A DNA stretch of 64,000 bases from Clostridia bacterium (lineage in GTDB: Bacteria; Bacillota; Clostridia; Oscillospirales; Acutalibacteraceae), in contig JAFXFC010000011.1 of NCBI GenBank assembly GCA_017513525.1, positions 1-64,000 on the forward strand, read 5' to 3'. A program made the position numbers and the translations under genes. Below the pieces are notes generated by a model that saw only the letters and a list, made by a program, of their open reading frames with translations, searched no databases and was not told the origin of the DNA. Below are positions 1 to 7,507 of the stretch, one piece after another (position 1 is the first letter of the stretch; the number at the start of each line of letters is the position of its first letter).

Positions 1-1
1 G

Positions 2-1582
2 CAGAAATACGCAAAGGAACACGGCTTTTCCAACACCCGCAGTTATGTGGATGACGGTTATACGGGAACAAACTTTAACCGCCCCGGATTTCAAAAACTG
101 CTTGAGGATATTGAGATGGGATACGTAAGTGTGATTATTGTAAAGGATATGTCCCGACTCGGCAGAGATTATCTGCAAGTGGGATATTATACCGACACTT
201 ACTTTCCCGACAGAAATATCCGCTTCATAGCAGTCGATGACTGTGTGGACAGTGCAGACGGTGAAAACGAGCTTGCACCCTTTCGTAACGTTATGAACGA
301 AATGTATGCAAGAGATATTAGCCGTAAGGTCAGAAGCTCCCACAGACTTCGTGGCAACGCAGGAGAGCCATTATCTCAGCCGCCGTATGGGTATCTGAAA
401 TCGCCCGAAAACAAAAAGAAATGGGTTATAGATCCCGAAGCCGCACAAGTGGTGCAAGATATATTCCGTATGTGCTTGGAAGGCAAAGGCAACGAAACCA
501 TTGCCCGAATCCTTCAAGAACGAAAGGTGTTAATCCCGATGGCGTATTGGAAAGAAAAAGGCCTTGGCAGAGGTGGAAAGAAAGCACAACCCGATCCGTA
601 CAAATGGTGTAAATCCACCATAGCTAAGATACTTGCTCAGCAGGAATACTGCGGTGATGTAATCAACTTTAAGACCTATTCAAAGTCGTTTAAGAACAAA
701 GTTCGTATTCCAAATCCCGAAGAAAATTGGGCGGTGTTCAAGGATGTTCACGAGCCGATAATAGACCGTGAAACCTTTGAAGCAGTGCAGAAGCTCACCA
801 AGAAAAGCAAACGCCGAGCGCCCAAAGCGGATAATGCTCCAAAGAATATGTTTTGCGACTTGCTCTACTGTGCTGATTGCGGTAGCAAGTTATGGTCGCA
901 CGTAAACACCATAAACAAAGATATTCAGTATTTCAGTTGCTCAAACTACAAGGTGGATACAAGAGGAACTTGCGAATCAAGGCACTATATCCGAGCCGAT
1001 GCTATAGAACAAGTGGTAATGCTTGAGTTAAAGCGAATGGCAAGGTTCTTACAGAGCGACGAAGAAGCCTTTGCAGACCTACTTGCTCAAAAGACACAAA
1101 AGGATATTATCAACGAGCAAAAAGCCTTACAAGGCGAACTGCAACGGTGTACGGCACGAAACCAAAAGGTTGCCGAGCTTTACGAAAAACTCTATGAGGA
1201 CAATGTTTCGGGCAAGGTAACGGATGAATGGTTTATGCAGTTATCCCACAAATATGAAGTGGAGCGTATGGAGTTGAAAACCAAGATTGCAACCTTAAAC
1301 GAGAGGATAAACAATCTTGGCACGATGCAACAGAACAAAGACCGATTTATAGGCGCTATCCGAAGATTTATGGAAATGCAAAAGCTGACGGCACCTCTTC
1401 TTCGGGAACTCATAGACGAAATAACGGTTTATGAAACCGAAGGTGTTGGTAAAAACCGCAGTCAGAGGATTATGATCCATTACAAATTCATTGGGTATAT
1501 TGAGATACCCGAATGCGGAAGTAATTACAAGGCAGATACACGAAAAGGTGTAGCTGTTGAGTATATTACTAAATCCGCATAA
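2..1582 (+). CDS. Large serine recombinase, 5' end outside window
   Basis: Site-specific DNA recombinase of the large serine family (TnpX/ICE integrase type), which cuts and rejoins DNA at att sites. The reading frame is open from the window edge, so the catalytic serine at the N-terminus lies outside. Visible in order: end of the resolvase domain (VKDMSRLGRDYL, then FAPFRN-like ELAPFRNVMNEMYARDISRK), recombinase domain (GEPLSQPPYGY, EYCGDVINFKTYSKSFKNK), a recombinase zinc ribbon (CADCGSK ... C, C near residues 290-325), a coiled-coil-like Glu/Lys/Gln region, and a C-terminal DUF4368-type segment (ELIDEITVYETEG ... HYKFIGYIEIP). It ends about 100 bases from the 3' end of tRNA-Leu and points toward it, as expected for the edge of an integrated element. 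A GTG at 47 is only an internal codon. The family is clear; the type of element carrying it cannot be told from here. Confidence 0.93.
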   Translation, partial: QKYAKEHGFSNTRSYVDDGYTGTNFNRPGFQKLLEDIEMGYVSVIIVKDMSRLGRDYLQVGYYTDTYFPDRNIRFIAVDDCVDSADGENELAPFRNVMNEMYARDISRKVRSSHRLRGNAGEPLSQPPYGYLKSPENKKKWVIDPEAAQVVQDIFRMCLEGKGNETIARILQERKVLIPMAYWKEKGLGRGGKKAQPDPYKWCKSTIAKILAQQEYCGDVINFKTYSKSFKNKVRIPNPEENWAVFKDVHEPIIDRETFEAVQKLTKKSKRRAPKADNAPKNMFCDLLYCADCGSKLWSHVNTINKDIQYFSCSNYKVDTRGTCESRHYIRADAIEQVVMLELKRMARFLQSDEEAFADLLAQKTQKDIINEQKALQGELQRCTARNQKVAELYEKLYEDNVSGKVTDEWFMQLSHKYEVERMELKTKIATLNERINNLGTMQQNKDRFIGAIRRFMEMQKLTAPLLRELIDEITVYETEGVGKNRSQRIMIHYKFIGYIEIPECGSNYKADTRKGVAVEYITKSA

Positions 1583-1611
1583 AACAAAAGAGCAGGCTTC
1601 AAAACCTGCTC
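1583..1611 (-). terminator. Hairpin with minus-strand U tract beside recombinase stop
   Basis: A 7-bp stem (GAGCAGG/CCTGCTC, 1590-1596 and 1605-1611). Read on the minus strand it is followed by TTTTGTTTT. It could be a second terminator behind the tRNA-Leu transcript or part of the element end. Confidence 0.5.
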
Positions 1612-1639
1612 CGTACATAACGAAGAAACTCGAAATTAC

Positions 1640-1685
1640 AAAAAAATCGAGTGTCCATAACTCAAATCCGTTATGAACACTCGAT
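1640..1685 (-). terminator. Terminator of tRNA-Leu
   Basis: A 16-bp stem (1646-1661 with 1670-1685, one G-U pair on the minus strand, 8-base loop), followed on the minus strand by a run of T. It starts two bases after the encoded CCA of the tRNA. Confidence 0.85.
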
Positions 1686-1686
1686 A

Positions 1687-1770
1687 TGGTGCGGGCGACA
1701 GGACTTGAACCTGCACGCTTTTGGCACAAGAACCTAAATCTTGCGTGTCTGCCAATTTCACCACGCCCGC
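1687..1770 (-). tRNA. tRNA-Leu (anticodon UAG)
   Basis: Read on the minus strand. The acceptor stem GCGGGCG pairs with CGCCCGC, followed by A and an encoded CCA. The D-arm has the Leu-type GGTGAAATTGGCAGAC pattern. The anticodon stem CAAGA/TCTTG encloses the loop TTTAGGT, giving anticodon UAG. A long variable arm confirms a class II tRNA, and the T-loop is GTTCAAGTC. It decodes CUA/CUN leucine codons. tRNA 3' ends are frequent integration targets, and a serine recombinase ends close by. Confidence 0.96.
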
Positions 1771-1791
1771 ATTCAATAAACTGTATTGTGT

Positions 1792-1820
1792 ATTATAATC
1801 TAAAAATAATCAATTATCAA
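1792..1820 (-). promoter_or_regulatory. Promoter of tRNA-Leu
   Basis: Minus strand TTGATA, 17-base spacer, TATAAT, ending 21 bases before the mature tRNA 5' end. Confidence 0.75.
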
Positions 1821-1851
1821 TAGCAAAAGTAAAAATAATATGCATTTCGGT

Positions 1852-2577
1852 TTATGGGAGCACTATATTGTTTCTTCCTACTTCTAAGAGATAATCTCCG
1901 CTTTTGAGAAGGGCGGCGAGGTCAAATGAATTTTCGGGAAGGATGTTGCTTCTGATTGCCGATACACCTTCGTGACATCTGTTTGGATGGTGGAAGTCAG
2001 AACCAGCCGTGATAATGGGGAAATTGTTTTCCTTTGCGTAAACGGCTGCCAAGCCCACTTTAGAATTATGGTTGGGGTGCATGTTATATACCTCAATACC
2101 GTCAAGAAGGGAAGGATCAACTTTTTCCATACCTTCTCTGAAAGGATGAGCCTGAATAAAAACGCTTTCGGGTATTTTGTAGGTTTTTCTGAAATTCTCA
2201 ATTCCGTAGGGGAGAAGGTCATAAATTTCACTGAGCATCTTTTTATCAACACCGAAAACGAGATAATCGTTGTCATTTTCGTTAAAGCGTATTTCTGCGG
2301 CAAGATATACTTTAATGCCTATTTCTTCGCCGTATTTTTTTGTTTCTTCAAAATCATTCAAAAAGCGGTCAATGACCTCTTCCTTTGAAAGTCCGTGATA
2401 CTCATGAACGAAGTGGTTCGCAATTGTAACCGCATCATAGCCGAGATTTTTATAGGTTTCTGCCATTTCCTTAGGGGATATCTGACTGCAGCCGCTTGCA
2501 GGACTTGTGTGTGCATGAAGCTCTATCTGATACTTATATTCTTTAATGAGTTCTTTCTTTAACTTTTTTATATCCAT
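1852..2577 (-). CDS. PHP-domain metal-dependent phosphoesterase
   Basis: 241 residues of the PHP superfamily, which hydrolyse phosphoesters with a metal cluster (histidinol-phosphatase and YcdX relatives). Metal ligands visible: HAHTSPASGCS near residue 20 (H-x-H), AEIRFNEND mid-protein, QAHPF, and GSDFHHPN near the C-terminus. The start at 2577 is chosen because AACGGTGAAAAT precedes ATG there; the longer open frame upstream has no comparable site. It is the last gene of the minus-strand series led by the flavin reductase, but has its own promoter at 2615-2643. The substrate cannot be told from sequence; a sugar phosphate is possible given the TIM-barrel isomerase next door. Confidence 0.85.
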   Translation of the reverse strand: MDIKKLKKELIKEYKYQIELHAHTSPASGCSQISPKEMAETYKNLGYDAVTIANHFVHEYHGLSKEEVIDRFLNDFEETKKYGEEIGIKVYLAAEIRFNENDNDYLVFGVDKKMLSEIYDLLPYGIENFRKTYKIPESVFIQAHPFREGMEKVDPSLLDGIEVYNMHPNHNSKVGLAAVYAKENNFPIITAGSDFHHPNRCHEGVSAIRSNILPENSFDLAALLKSGDYLLEVGRNNIVLP

Positions 2578-2614
2578 ATTTTCACCGTTTTTCTGTATAT
2601 TATTACCGTAGTAA

Positions 2615-2643
2615 ATTATAATCCTTGAAGCTTCAAAAATCAA
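2615..2643 (-). promoter_or_regulatory. Promoter of the PHP gene
   Basis: Minus strand TTGATT, 17-base spacer, TATAAT. The spacer contains the palindrome TTGAAGCTTCAA, which could be a regulator site. It gives the PHP gene expression independent of the upstream operon. Confidence 0.65.
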
Positions 2644-2679
2644 TTGATTTTCGCTCTTTCATTATATAAAAATGTTACT

Positions 2680-3426
2680 TTATTCAGCACTTACTATCTG
2701 TTTCAGTGCCTGTACTTCTTCATAAAGAGTTTTTATGTCATCATCGGGCATAAATTCCAATAATAAGGTTTTTTCATCCGTAAAAAATGAAAGATACTCT
2801 TTCCACAAAGAAACAGCATTTTTAAGAGGAAAGCGTTTATCGCCTTTCCAGTTAAAAACATGGATATTCTTTGTAAACGACGAGAGAAGTCTTGCGTATT
2901 CTTTATTTTCTTCTTCTGTTTTATACTGATTGGGCTGCCAGTACATTCTGAATGCAGGGGAAGATATATTTTTTATAAGCTTTATTGCAAAGTCCTTATC
3001 GTCCGTAAGTGTGTTGTTATGACATTCCATACATAGAACCACACCGTTTTTTTCTGCAATTTCTGCGGCTTTTTTACATTCTGCAAAAAGTGCTTCAATT
3101 TCTTTGTCTGAATATTCAATTGAAGCTTTAGTTCCGCACCAAAGACGAAGAATATCCGTGCCGAGTATTTTGGCGGCATTGATATATTTTTGCAGCTCAT
3201 CGGTATCATCTTTACCAAGACGGAAATACGTACCGTATGAACAGCAATAAAGTCCCGCTTCTTTTTGCATTTTTGCAATTTTATTTAATTTTACCGTGTC
3301 ATTATACGGAGCATGAATATCGCTGCCCCATTCAATGCAGGAAAGTCCTGCATTTTTTGCTTCTTCTATAATTGTTTTAGGTGAAAGATTTCTGAAAGAA
3401 ACAGAAACCAGTCCGAGCTTTTGCAT
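2680..3426 (-). CDS. Sugar phosphate isomerase/epimerase (TIM barrel)
   Basis: 248 residues of the xylose-isomerase-like TIM-barrel family (AP endonuclease 2 superfamily), which includes inosose, hydroxypyruvate and ketose 3-epimerases. Visible: LGLVSVSFRNLSPKTIIEEAKNAGLSCIEWGSD at the start (family hallmark, ending in I-E-W), CMECHNNT with a metal-binding Glu and His mid-protein, MYWQPNQ, HVFNWKGD, and LLLEFMPDDD with the last acidic ligand. The start at 3426 has AAGGTG seven bases upstream and leaves 11 bases after the stop of the FAD gene. A longer frame to 3525 would overlap that gene and is rejected. The pairing with oxidoreductases suggests work on a cyclic polyol or sugar acid, but this is inference. 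Confidence 0.85.
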   Translation of the reverse strand: MQKLGLVSVSFRNLSPKTIIEEAKNAGLSCIEWGSDIHAPYNDTVKLNKIAKMQKEAGLYCCSYGTYFRLGKDDTDELQKYINAAKILGTDILRLWCGTKASIEYSDKEIEALFAECKKAAEIAEKNGVVLCMECHNNTLTDDKDFAIKLIKNISSPAFRMYWQPNQYKTEEENKEYARLLSSFTKNIHVFNWKGDKRFPLKNAVSLWKEYLSFFTDEKTLLLEFMPDDDIKTLYEEVQALKQIVSAE

Positions 3427-3437
3427 GTTTTCACACC

Positions 3438-5309
3438 TTAATATATATTTTTGTTTTCTCTGTAGCTTCGCCATACATTTTCGAAAAAGCTGTCCTCTTC
3501 GGGAATAGGGCGGACATTTCTCCAATAAACAGAAAAGACATTATCAGAAAGTATAATTTCCTGAATTTGCCCGTTTTTATTACATGGAGTAACATTTTCT
3601 TCGTTATCAGCTTTATAAACGGCGCTGCCTCTTGTAATATGAGCTTCATTCCAATAGTTTTCAATAGCCTTAAGAACTGCAGATTGCACTAATAGAGTAT
3701 CGTAATATTTATAAGCCTCAGTTAACTGCGTCGGGCTTTCAATTTTTACATCCTCTGAAAAATTTTTAAGTTTCTTTTCCGTTTTTATAATAAGCTCTTT
3801 TATATTCTTTATATCTCTTACGGCAGCGGCAAACGAACTCATATCTGTTTTTGCTTCAAGAAGAAGAGTAGCTACGGTGTTTTTCTCTGAAGAAAGTGCA
3901 TTTTTCAGTTCTTCATGATAAAGCAATGCTTTATTGGCAATAAAGGAAAATTCTGCTTCATCAATGTAAACTTCTTTTTTCTGAGAAATAAACTGAGCGG
4001 CTCTGAGAGATCCTGCCTGACCCGCATTAAGTGCACTGCCGCCGGGACGGGTAACTCCGTGTGTTCCTGCACATTCGCCTGCTGCAAAAAGTCCCTGAAC
4101 ACAGGTTTGCCACCACATATCAACCGCGATGCCGCCGTTATTATGCTGAGCGCAAAGGGCAATTTCAAGATATTCTTTTGTTATGTCCACGCCCTTACTC
4201 TTATAAAGCTCTATTGCGGGAGCATTCATTTTTTGAAGTCGCTTAATGGGTGTGTCCAAAAGTGCTTTGGCTTCTTTGAGGTAAGTTGAGCTTTCTTCGG
4301 AAAGCTTATTGAAATCTATATTTTTCAGCCCGAAAGGATTTCTTGTGAAATCAAGATATACCTTTCTTTTTTTGTTTATACATTCGTTATATACGGCTAA
4401 ATCTATTTTTGACGAGCCGTTTTCAGCCTTTTTTGAATCAAAGGGCCATTGATAGCCTTTTAAGAACACGAAAGATAAGGCTATGTATTCATCTGAGAAA
4501 TATTCCTGTAAAAATTCATATTCGTTTCCGTTTTGGTCGATTGAAACAAAACGCGGAAGCACCTGCATATAAGTTCCCGAAACATTCCATTTCGGCTTTA
4601 TGCTTGAAAGACCGTACTGCCATTCGGTCATATTCTGAAGTTTTGCTCCCGCCTTAATTGCAAGTCCGGTTGAGCCTGTATGTCCGTCGGGATAAACGGT
4701 ATTTTCATAAATTCCTGCAGGACCGCCTGTTGCAAGAATTATATTATTACATCTGAAAAGCTTATATTCACCGCTCTTTTTATCAAAGCACAAAAGTCCT
4801 GTGACAGTGTTATCTTTTTTTAATATTTCCACAGCAAGAAGTCCGTCAAAGATCGGAACCGAAAAAAGCTTTGCCTGCTTTTCGAGAGCCTCGGTCATAA
4901 ATTTTGAAGTTAAAGGACCTGCTGAAGTGGCTCTCATATATGGGTCATGGTCGGTTTTATAGCCTATATATTCGCCGTAGCGGTTTGTCGGAAAGGGTAC
5001 GCCGAGAGAGCATAAATTATGAAAGCACTTAACGGATAAAGAAGCTTCGCATAAAGCATTGTCACCGTCAACAGAGCCGCCCGAAAAGAGATCCTCTGCC
5101 ATTTTTCTGACGCTGTCGGGTGTATCGCCTCCGAGAGTCAGTTTATAATAGGTCTGCTTGTCACTGCCCGTATTTCTTGAAGTGCCTGTATTTATGCCTT
5201 CTGTGACAATGCAGACTGTTTTATCGCAGAGCTTTTTTATTTCGCATGCTGCATTGAAGCCTGCCGCACCCGAGCCTATAACTATTGTATCAAATGTAAG
5301 AAAGTCCAT
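3438..5309 (-). CDS. FAD-dependent oxidoreductase, fumarate-reductase flavoprotein-like
   Basis: 623-residue flavoprotein of the FAD_binding_2 family (fumarate reductase, succinate dehydrogenase, aspartate oxidase and relatives). The N-terminus carries the dinucleotide fold VIGSGAAGFNAA; a second FAD-contact block reads LFAAGECAGTHGVTRPGGSALN, with the usual G-G-S-A-L-N near residue 430. The C-terminus (about 450-620) has no obvious domain. No signal peptide or haem motif (CxxCH) is seen, so a cytoplasmic enzyme is likely, reducing or oxidising a C=C or hydroxyl-bearing substrate. It lies 16 bases after the SDR gene and 11 before the TIM-barrel gene in one operon. The substrate is unknown; related proteins act on dicarboxylates, urocanate, steroids and phenylacrylates. 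Confidence 0.85.
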   Translation of the reverse strand: MDFLTFDTIVIGSGAAGFNAACEIKKLCDKTVCIVTEGINTGTSRNTGSDKQTYYKLTLGGDTPDSVRKMAEDLFSGGSVDGDNALCEASLSVKCFHNLCSLGVPFPTNRYGEYIGYKTDHDPYMRATSAGPLTSKFMTEALEKQAKLFSVPIFDGLLAVEILKKDNTVTGLLCFDKKSGEYKLFRCNNIILATGGPAGIYENTVYPDGHTGSTGLAIKAGAKLQNMTEWQYGLSSIKPKWNVSGTYMQVLPRFVSIDQNGNEYEFLQEYFSDEYIALSFVFLKGYQWPFDSKKAENGSSKIDLAVYNECINKKRKVYLDFTRNPFGLKNIDFNKLSEESSTYLKEAKALLDTPIKRLQKMNAPAIELYKSKGVDITKEYLEIALCAQHNNGGIAVDMWWQTCVQGLFAAGECAGTHGVTRPGGSALNAGQAGSLRAAQFISQKKEVYIDEAEFSFIANKALLYHEELKNALSSEKNTVATLLLEAKTDMSSFAAAVRDIKNIKELIIKTEKKLKNFSEDVKIESPTQLTEAYKYYDTLLVQSAVLKAIENYWNEAHITRGSAVYKADNEENVTPCNKNGQIQEIILSDNVFSVYWRNVRPIPEEDSFFENVWRSYRENKNIY

Positions 5310-5325
5310 ATTGTTTCCTTTATTA

Positions 5326-6063
5326 TTAAAGTCTTCTTATGTGAAAACCGCCGTCCACATCAAGGGATTGACCCGTGATATAGGGAAGGGAGCCGTTAAT
5401 GAGCGCCAAAACAGCCTTTGCCACATCTTCGGGAGTGCCCCATCTTTTTATGGGGAGAAGTCCGTTTTCAATAAGAGTGTCATATTTTTCCTTTACCTTG
5501 CTTGTCATATCCGTTTCAATAATACCCGGTCTTACTTCATTTACAGGAATACCGTATTCTGAAAGTCGGTCCGCAAAAAGCTTGGTTATCATTGAAACTC
5601 CTGCCTTTGAAATGCAGTATTCACCCCTTGAAACAGAGCTTGTGTATGCCGAAAGGGAAGAAATATTAACTATTGCGCCCTTGTCTGTGCCTTCATTTTT
5701 TATCATTTCCTTAGCTGCTGCCTGAGTTAAGAAAAGCATCGCCTTTGTATTTATATCCATAACTCTGTCGTAGCTTTCCTCTGTCATATCAAGAAGGTCA
5801 GCTCTTACTAAGGGTGCTACTCCTGCCACATTCACGAGTATATCAATACGCCCGAAATTTTCTTTTGCGAAAGTTATCAGCTTTTCTCTGTCAGTGGGCC
5901 TTGAAACATCGCCTCTTATATAGAAAAAGTTTTTTTCGGGAGCATTTTCTACCTTTTCTCTTGTTCCCATTCCTACAACGGTGATACCGTTTTCTGTAAA
6001 TAATTTTGCGGTAGAAAGGCCTATTCCTGCGGAAACGCCTGATATTATTGCGATTTTATTCAT
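5326..6063 (-). CDS. Short-chain dehydrogenase/reductase (SDR)
   Basis: 245-residue classical SDR, an NAD(P)-dependent alcohol/ketone oxidoreductase. Cofactor motif GVSAGIG near the N-terminus, NVAGVAP (NAG-like), catalytic Ser in NISSLSAYTSS, then YCISKAG (YxxxK), then RPGIIETDM. The C-terminal YITGQSLDVDGG is typical of the FabG-like group. The start at 6063 has GGAGG eight bases upstream and overlaps the stop of the flavin reductase gene by 8 bases, so translation is coupled. The longer frame to 6108 lies inside the upstream gene. It likely supplies a keto/hydroxy step in the same pathway as the neighbouring reductases. Confidence 0.92.
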   Translation of the reverse strand: MNKIAIISGVSAGIGLSTAKLFTENGITVVGMGTREKVENAPEKNFFYIRGDVSRPTDREKLITFAKENFGRIDILVNVAGVAPLVRADLLDMTEESYDRVMDINTKAMLFLTQAAAKEMIKNEGTDKGAIVNISSLSAYTSSVSRGEYCISKAGVSMITKLFADRLSEYGIPVNEVRPGIIETDMTSKVKEKYDTLIENGLLPIKRWGTPEDVAKAVLALINGSLPYITGQSLDVDGGFHIRRL

Positions 6064-7387
6064 TTTCTGTTCCTCCGCACTGTAATTTGTAAATGGGTGC
6101 ATAAACATCTTTATCTCTTATTACACACCCCGGTGTTCCGCCGGGAGTTCTCATGATCTCAGTGCATTTTGAACAGCATAAGCATATCTTATTTTTATTA
6201 AGTTCGCCCTTTTTCAGAATATCTTTAGCAAAATCCGGATATGCGAATATTGTTCTGCCGAAGCCAGCCATATCAAAGAGTCCCTCTTCAATAAATGCAG
6301 CGGCGACATTGGGAGAAGCCACACCAAGGAAAGACATAGCAGATGAAATAATATTCATTTCGGGTACAGCCTTTTTTACTTCTGCAATTCCCAGAAGCAT
6401 TCTTGAAACACCCTCAAGAGGATGCTCCTCATGTGTATAACCGCCCTTTGCAAACGGACGGTTTACATGGGGATTGAAATAAGGATTTCCCATGGTGATA
6501 TTAATAAGCTTTACACCGTAAGAGGATAACTGCTTTATAAGCTCCTTAGGTTCCGTAAGATCCATATCGGTGCCGCAGTTTTCTTTCACTCCGAAGCCGT
6601 AGGGATACGGAAAACCGTCATATATATTCATTCGTGAAGATACAATAAAATCATTTCCCGTAGCTTCCATAGCACCGAGAATGCTTTCTCTTAAAAGGCG
6701 GGTGCGGTTTTCGAAGGAGCCGCCGTATTTACCGGATCTTTCAAAAGCCGATAAAAGCTCACAGTTAAGGTATCTGTGACAAGCCTTTATATCTACGCCG
6801 TCAAAGCCTGCTTTTTCGGCAAGAACAGAGGCTTTTATAAGCGCTTCTTTAACAGAGTCAATATAATCATCAGTCACAATTCTGTCTGAAGAAATAGGGG
6901 AGTCTTTTTCAAAAATGGGGTTATTGTATGCAATTAAGGGAGCGGGTTTTCCTTCGGGCTTTGAATATCTTCCCGAATGAGTTGCCTGCATTATTACCAC
7001 TGCTTCTTTTCCGTTTTCCTTTAATGAGGTTTCTTTTATAGTTTCAACCTGTCTTTTGAAAGCATCAAGATTATTCTTATTTATGTAAAGCTGTCTCGGA
7101 TTTGCTTTTCCTTCGGGTAAAACTGCAGTTGCTTCATACCAGATAAGACCTGCTCCGCCTTTAGAAAAACGGTCATACCGTCTGAGTGTCAATTCTCCCG
7201 GTGTGCCGTCGGGATTACCGTCACAGCCCTCCATTGCCTGACAGGCGAGGCGGTTTGAAATAACTTTATTTCCTATGTGAAGCTCTTTTCCGAGAACCGA
7301 TAAATTATCCGAAAACGGAAGCTTTGTATTCAGCTCTTTATTTTGTGAGTGAAACTCTTCAATTGTTGAATAAACCTTGCGAAGCAT
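6056..7387 (-). CDS. OYE-family NADH:flavin oxidoreductase with C-terminal Cys cluster
   Basis: 443 residues. The FMN-binding TIM barrel of old-yellow-enzyme type (about 30-400) reduces activated C=C bonds. Visible: NRLACQAMEGCDGNPDGTPGE, RYDRFSKGGAGLIWYEA, VVIMQATHSGRYS, AGFDGVDIKACHRYLNCELLSAF (H-x-x-L active-site block), RSGKYGGSFENRTRL and GFGRTIFAYPDFA. A C-terminal run CLCCSKC, followed about 12 residues later by another Cys, resembles the 4Fe-4S site of 2,4-dienoyl-CoA reductases, but the NAD-binding domain of those enzymes is absent. GGAGG lies seven bases before ATG. First gene of the operon OYE-SDR-FAD-TIM barrel, with a good promoter at 7418-7446. Bile-acid or dietary phenolic reduction uses the same enzyme classes; the substrate here is unknown. 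Confidence 0.88.
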   Translation of the reverse strand: MLRKVYSTIEEFHSQNKELNTKLPFSDNLSVLGKELHIGNKVISNRLACQAMEGCDGNPDGTPGELTLRRYDRFSKGGAGLIWYEATAVLPEGKANPRQLYINKNNLDAFKRQVETIKETSLKENGKEAVVIMQATHSGRYSKPEGKPAPLIAYNNPIFEKDSPISSDRIVTDDYIDSVKEALIKASVLAEKAGFDGVDIKACHRYLNCELLSAFERSGKYGGSFENRTRLLRESILGAMEATGNDFIVSSRMNIYDGFPYPYGFGVKENCGTDMDLTEPKELIKQLSSYGVKLINITMGNPYFNPHVNRPFAKGGYTHEEHPLEGVSRMLLGIAEVKKAVPEMNIISSAMSFLGVASPNVAAAFIEEGLFDMAGFGRTIFAYPDFAKDILKKGELNKNKICLCCSKCTEIMRTPGGTPGCVIRDKDVYAPIYKLQCGGTENE

Positions 7388-7417
7388 ATGTTGTCCTCCG
7401 AAGTATTTAATAATATA

Positions 7418-7446
7418 ATAATAGTCTTAATTAAGAATTTTCGCAA
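7418..7446 (-). promoter_or_regulatory. Promoter of the OYE-SDR-FAD operon
   Basis: Minus strand TTGCGA, 17-base spacer containing the palindrome CTTAATTAAG, TATTAT. About 30 bases before the GTG/ATG region of the flavin reductase. Confidence 0.7.
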
Positions 7447-7456
7447 CACCTTTAAT

Positions 7457-7492
7457 AAAAAAACCGTACAGCAACTAAAAATTGCTGTACGG
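7457..7492 (-). terminator. Terminator of the GPH transporter operon
   Basis: An 11-bp perfect stem (7464-7474 with 7482-7492), followed on the minus strand by seven T. It separates the transporter unit from the reductase operon. Confidence 0.9.
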
Positions 7493-7507
7493 CTTAAAAT
7501 TCATATA

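Noticed and set aside
2..1582. Call of an intact integrase starting at GTG 47
   Set aside because: The frame is open to the window edge and the catalytic N-terminus is missing, so the start lies upstream.
1295..1729. 144-codon minus-strand frame across recombinase end and tRNA
   Set aside because: Antisense to the recombinase and runs through a tRNA and its terminators.
1852..7387. Bile-acid 7-dehydroxylation (bai) operon
   Set aside because: OYE and SDR classes match, but no CoA ligase, CoA transferase or 7-alpha-dehydratase is present and the TIM-barrel and PHP genes do not belong there.
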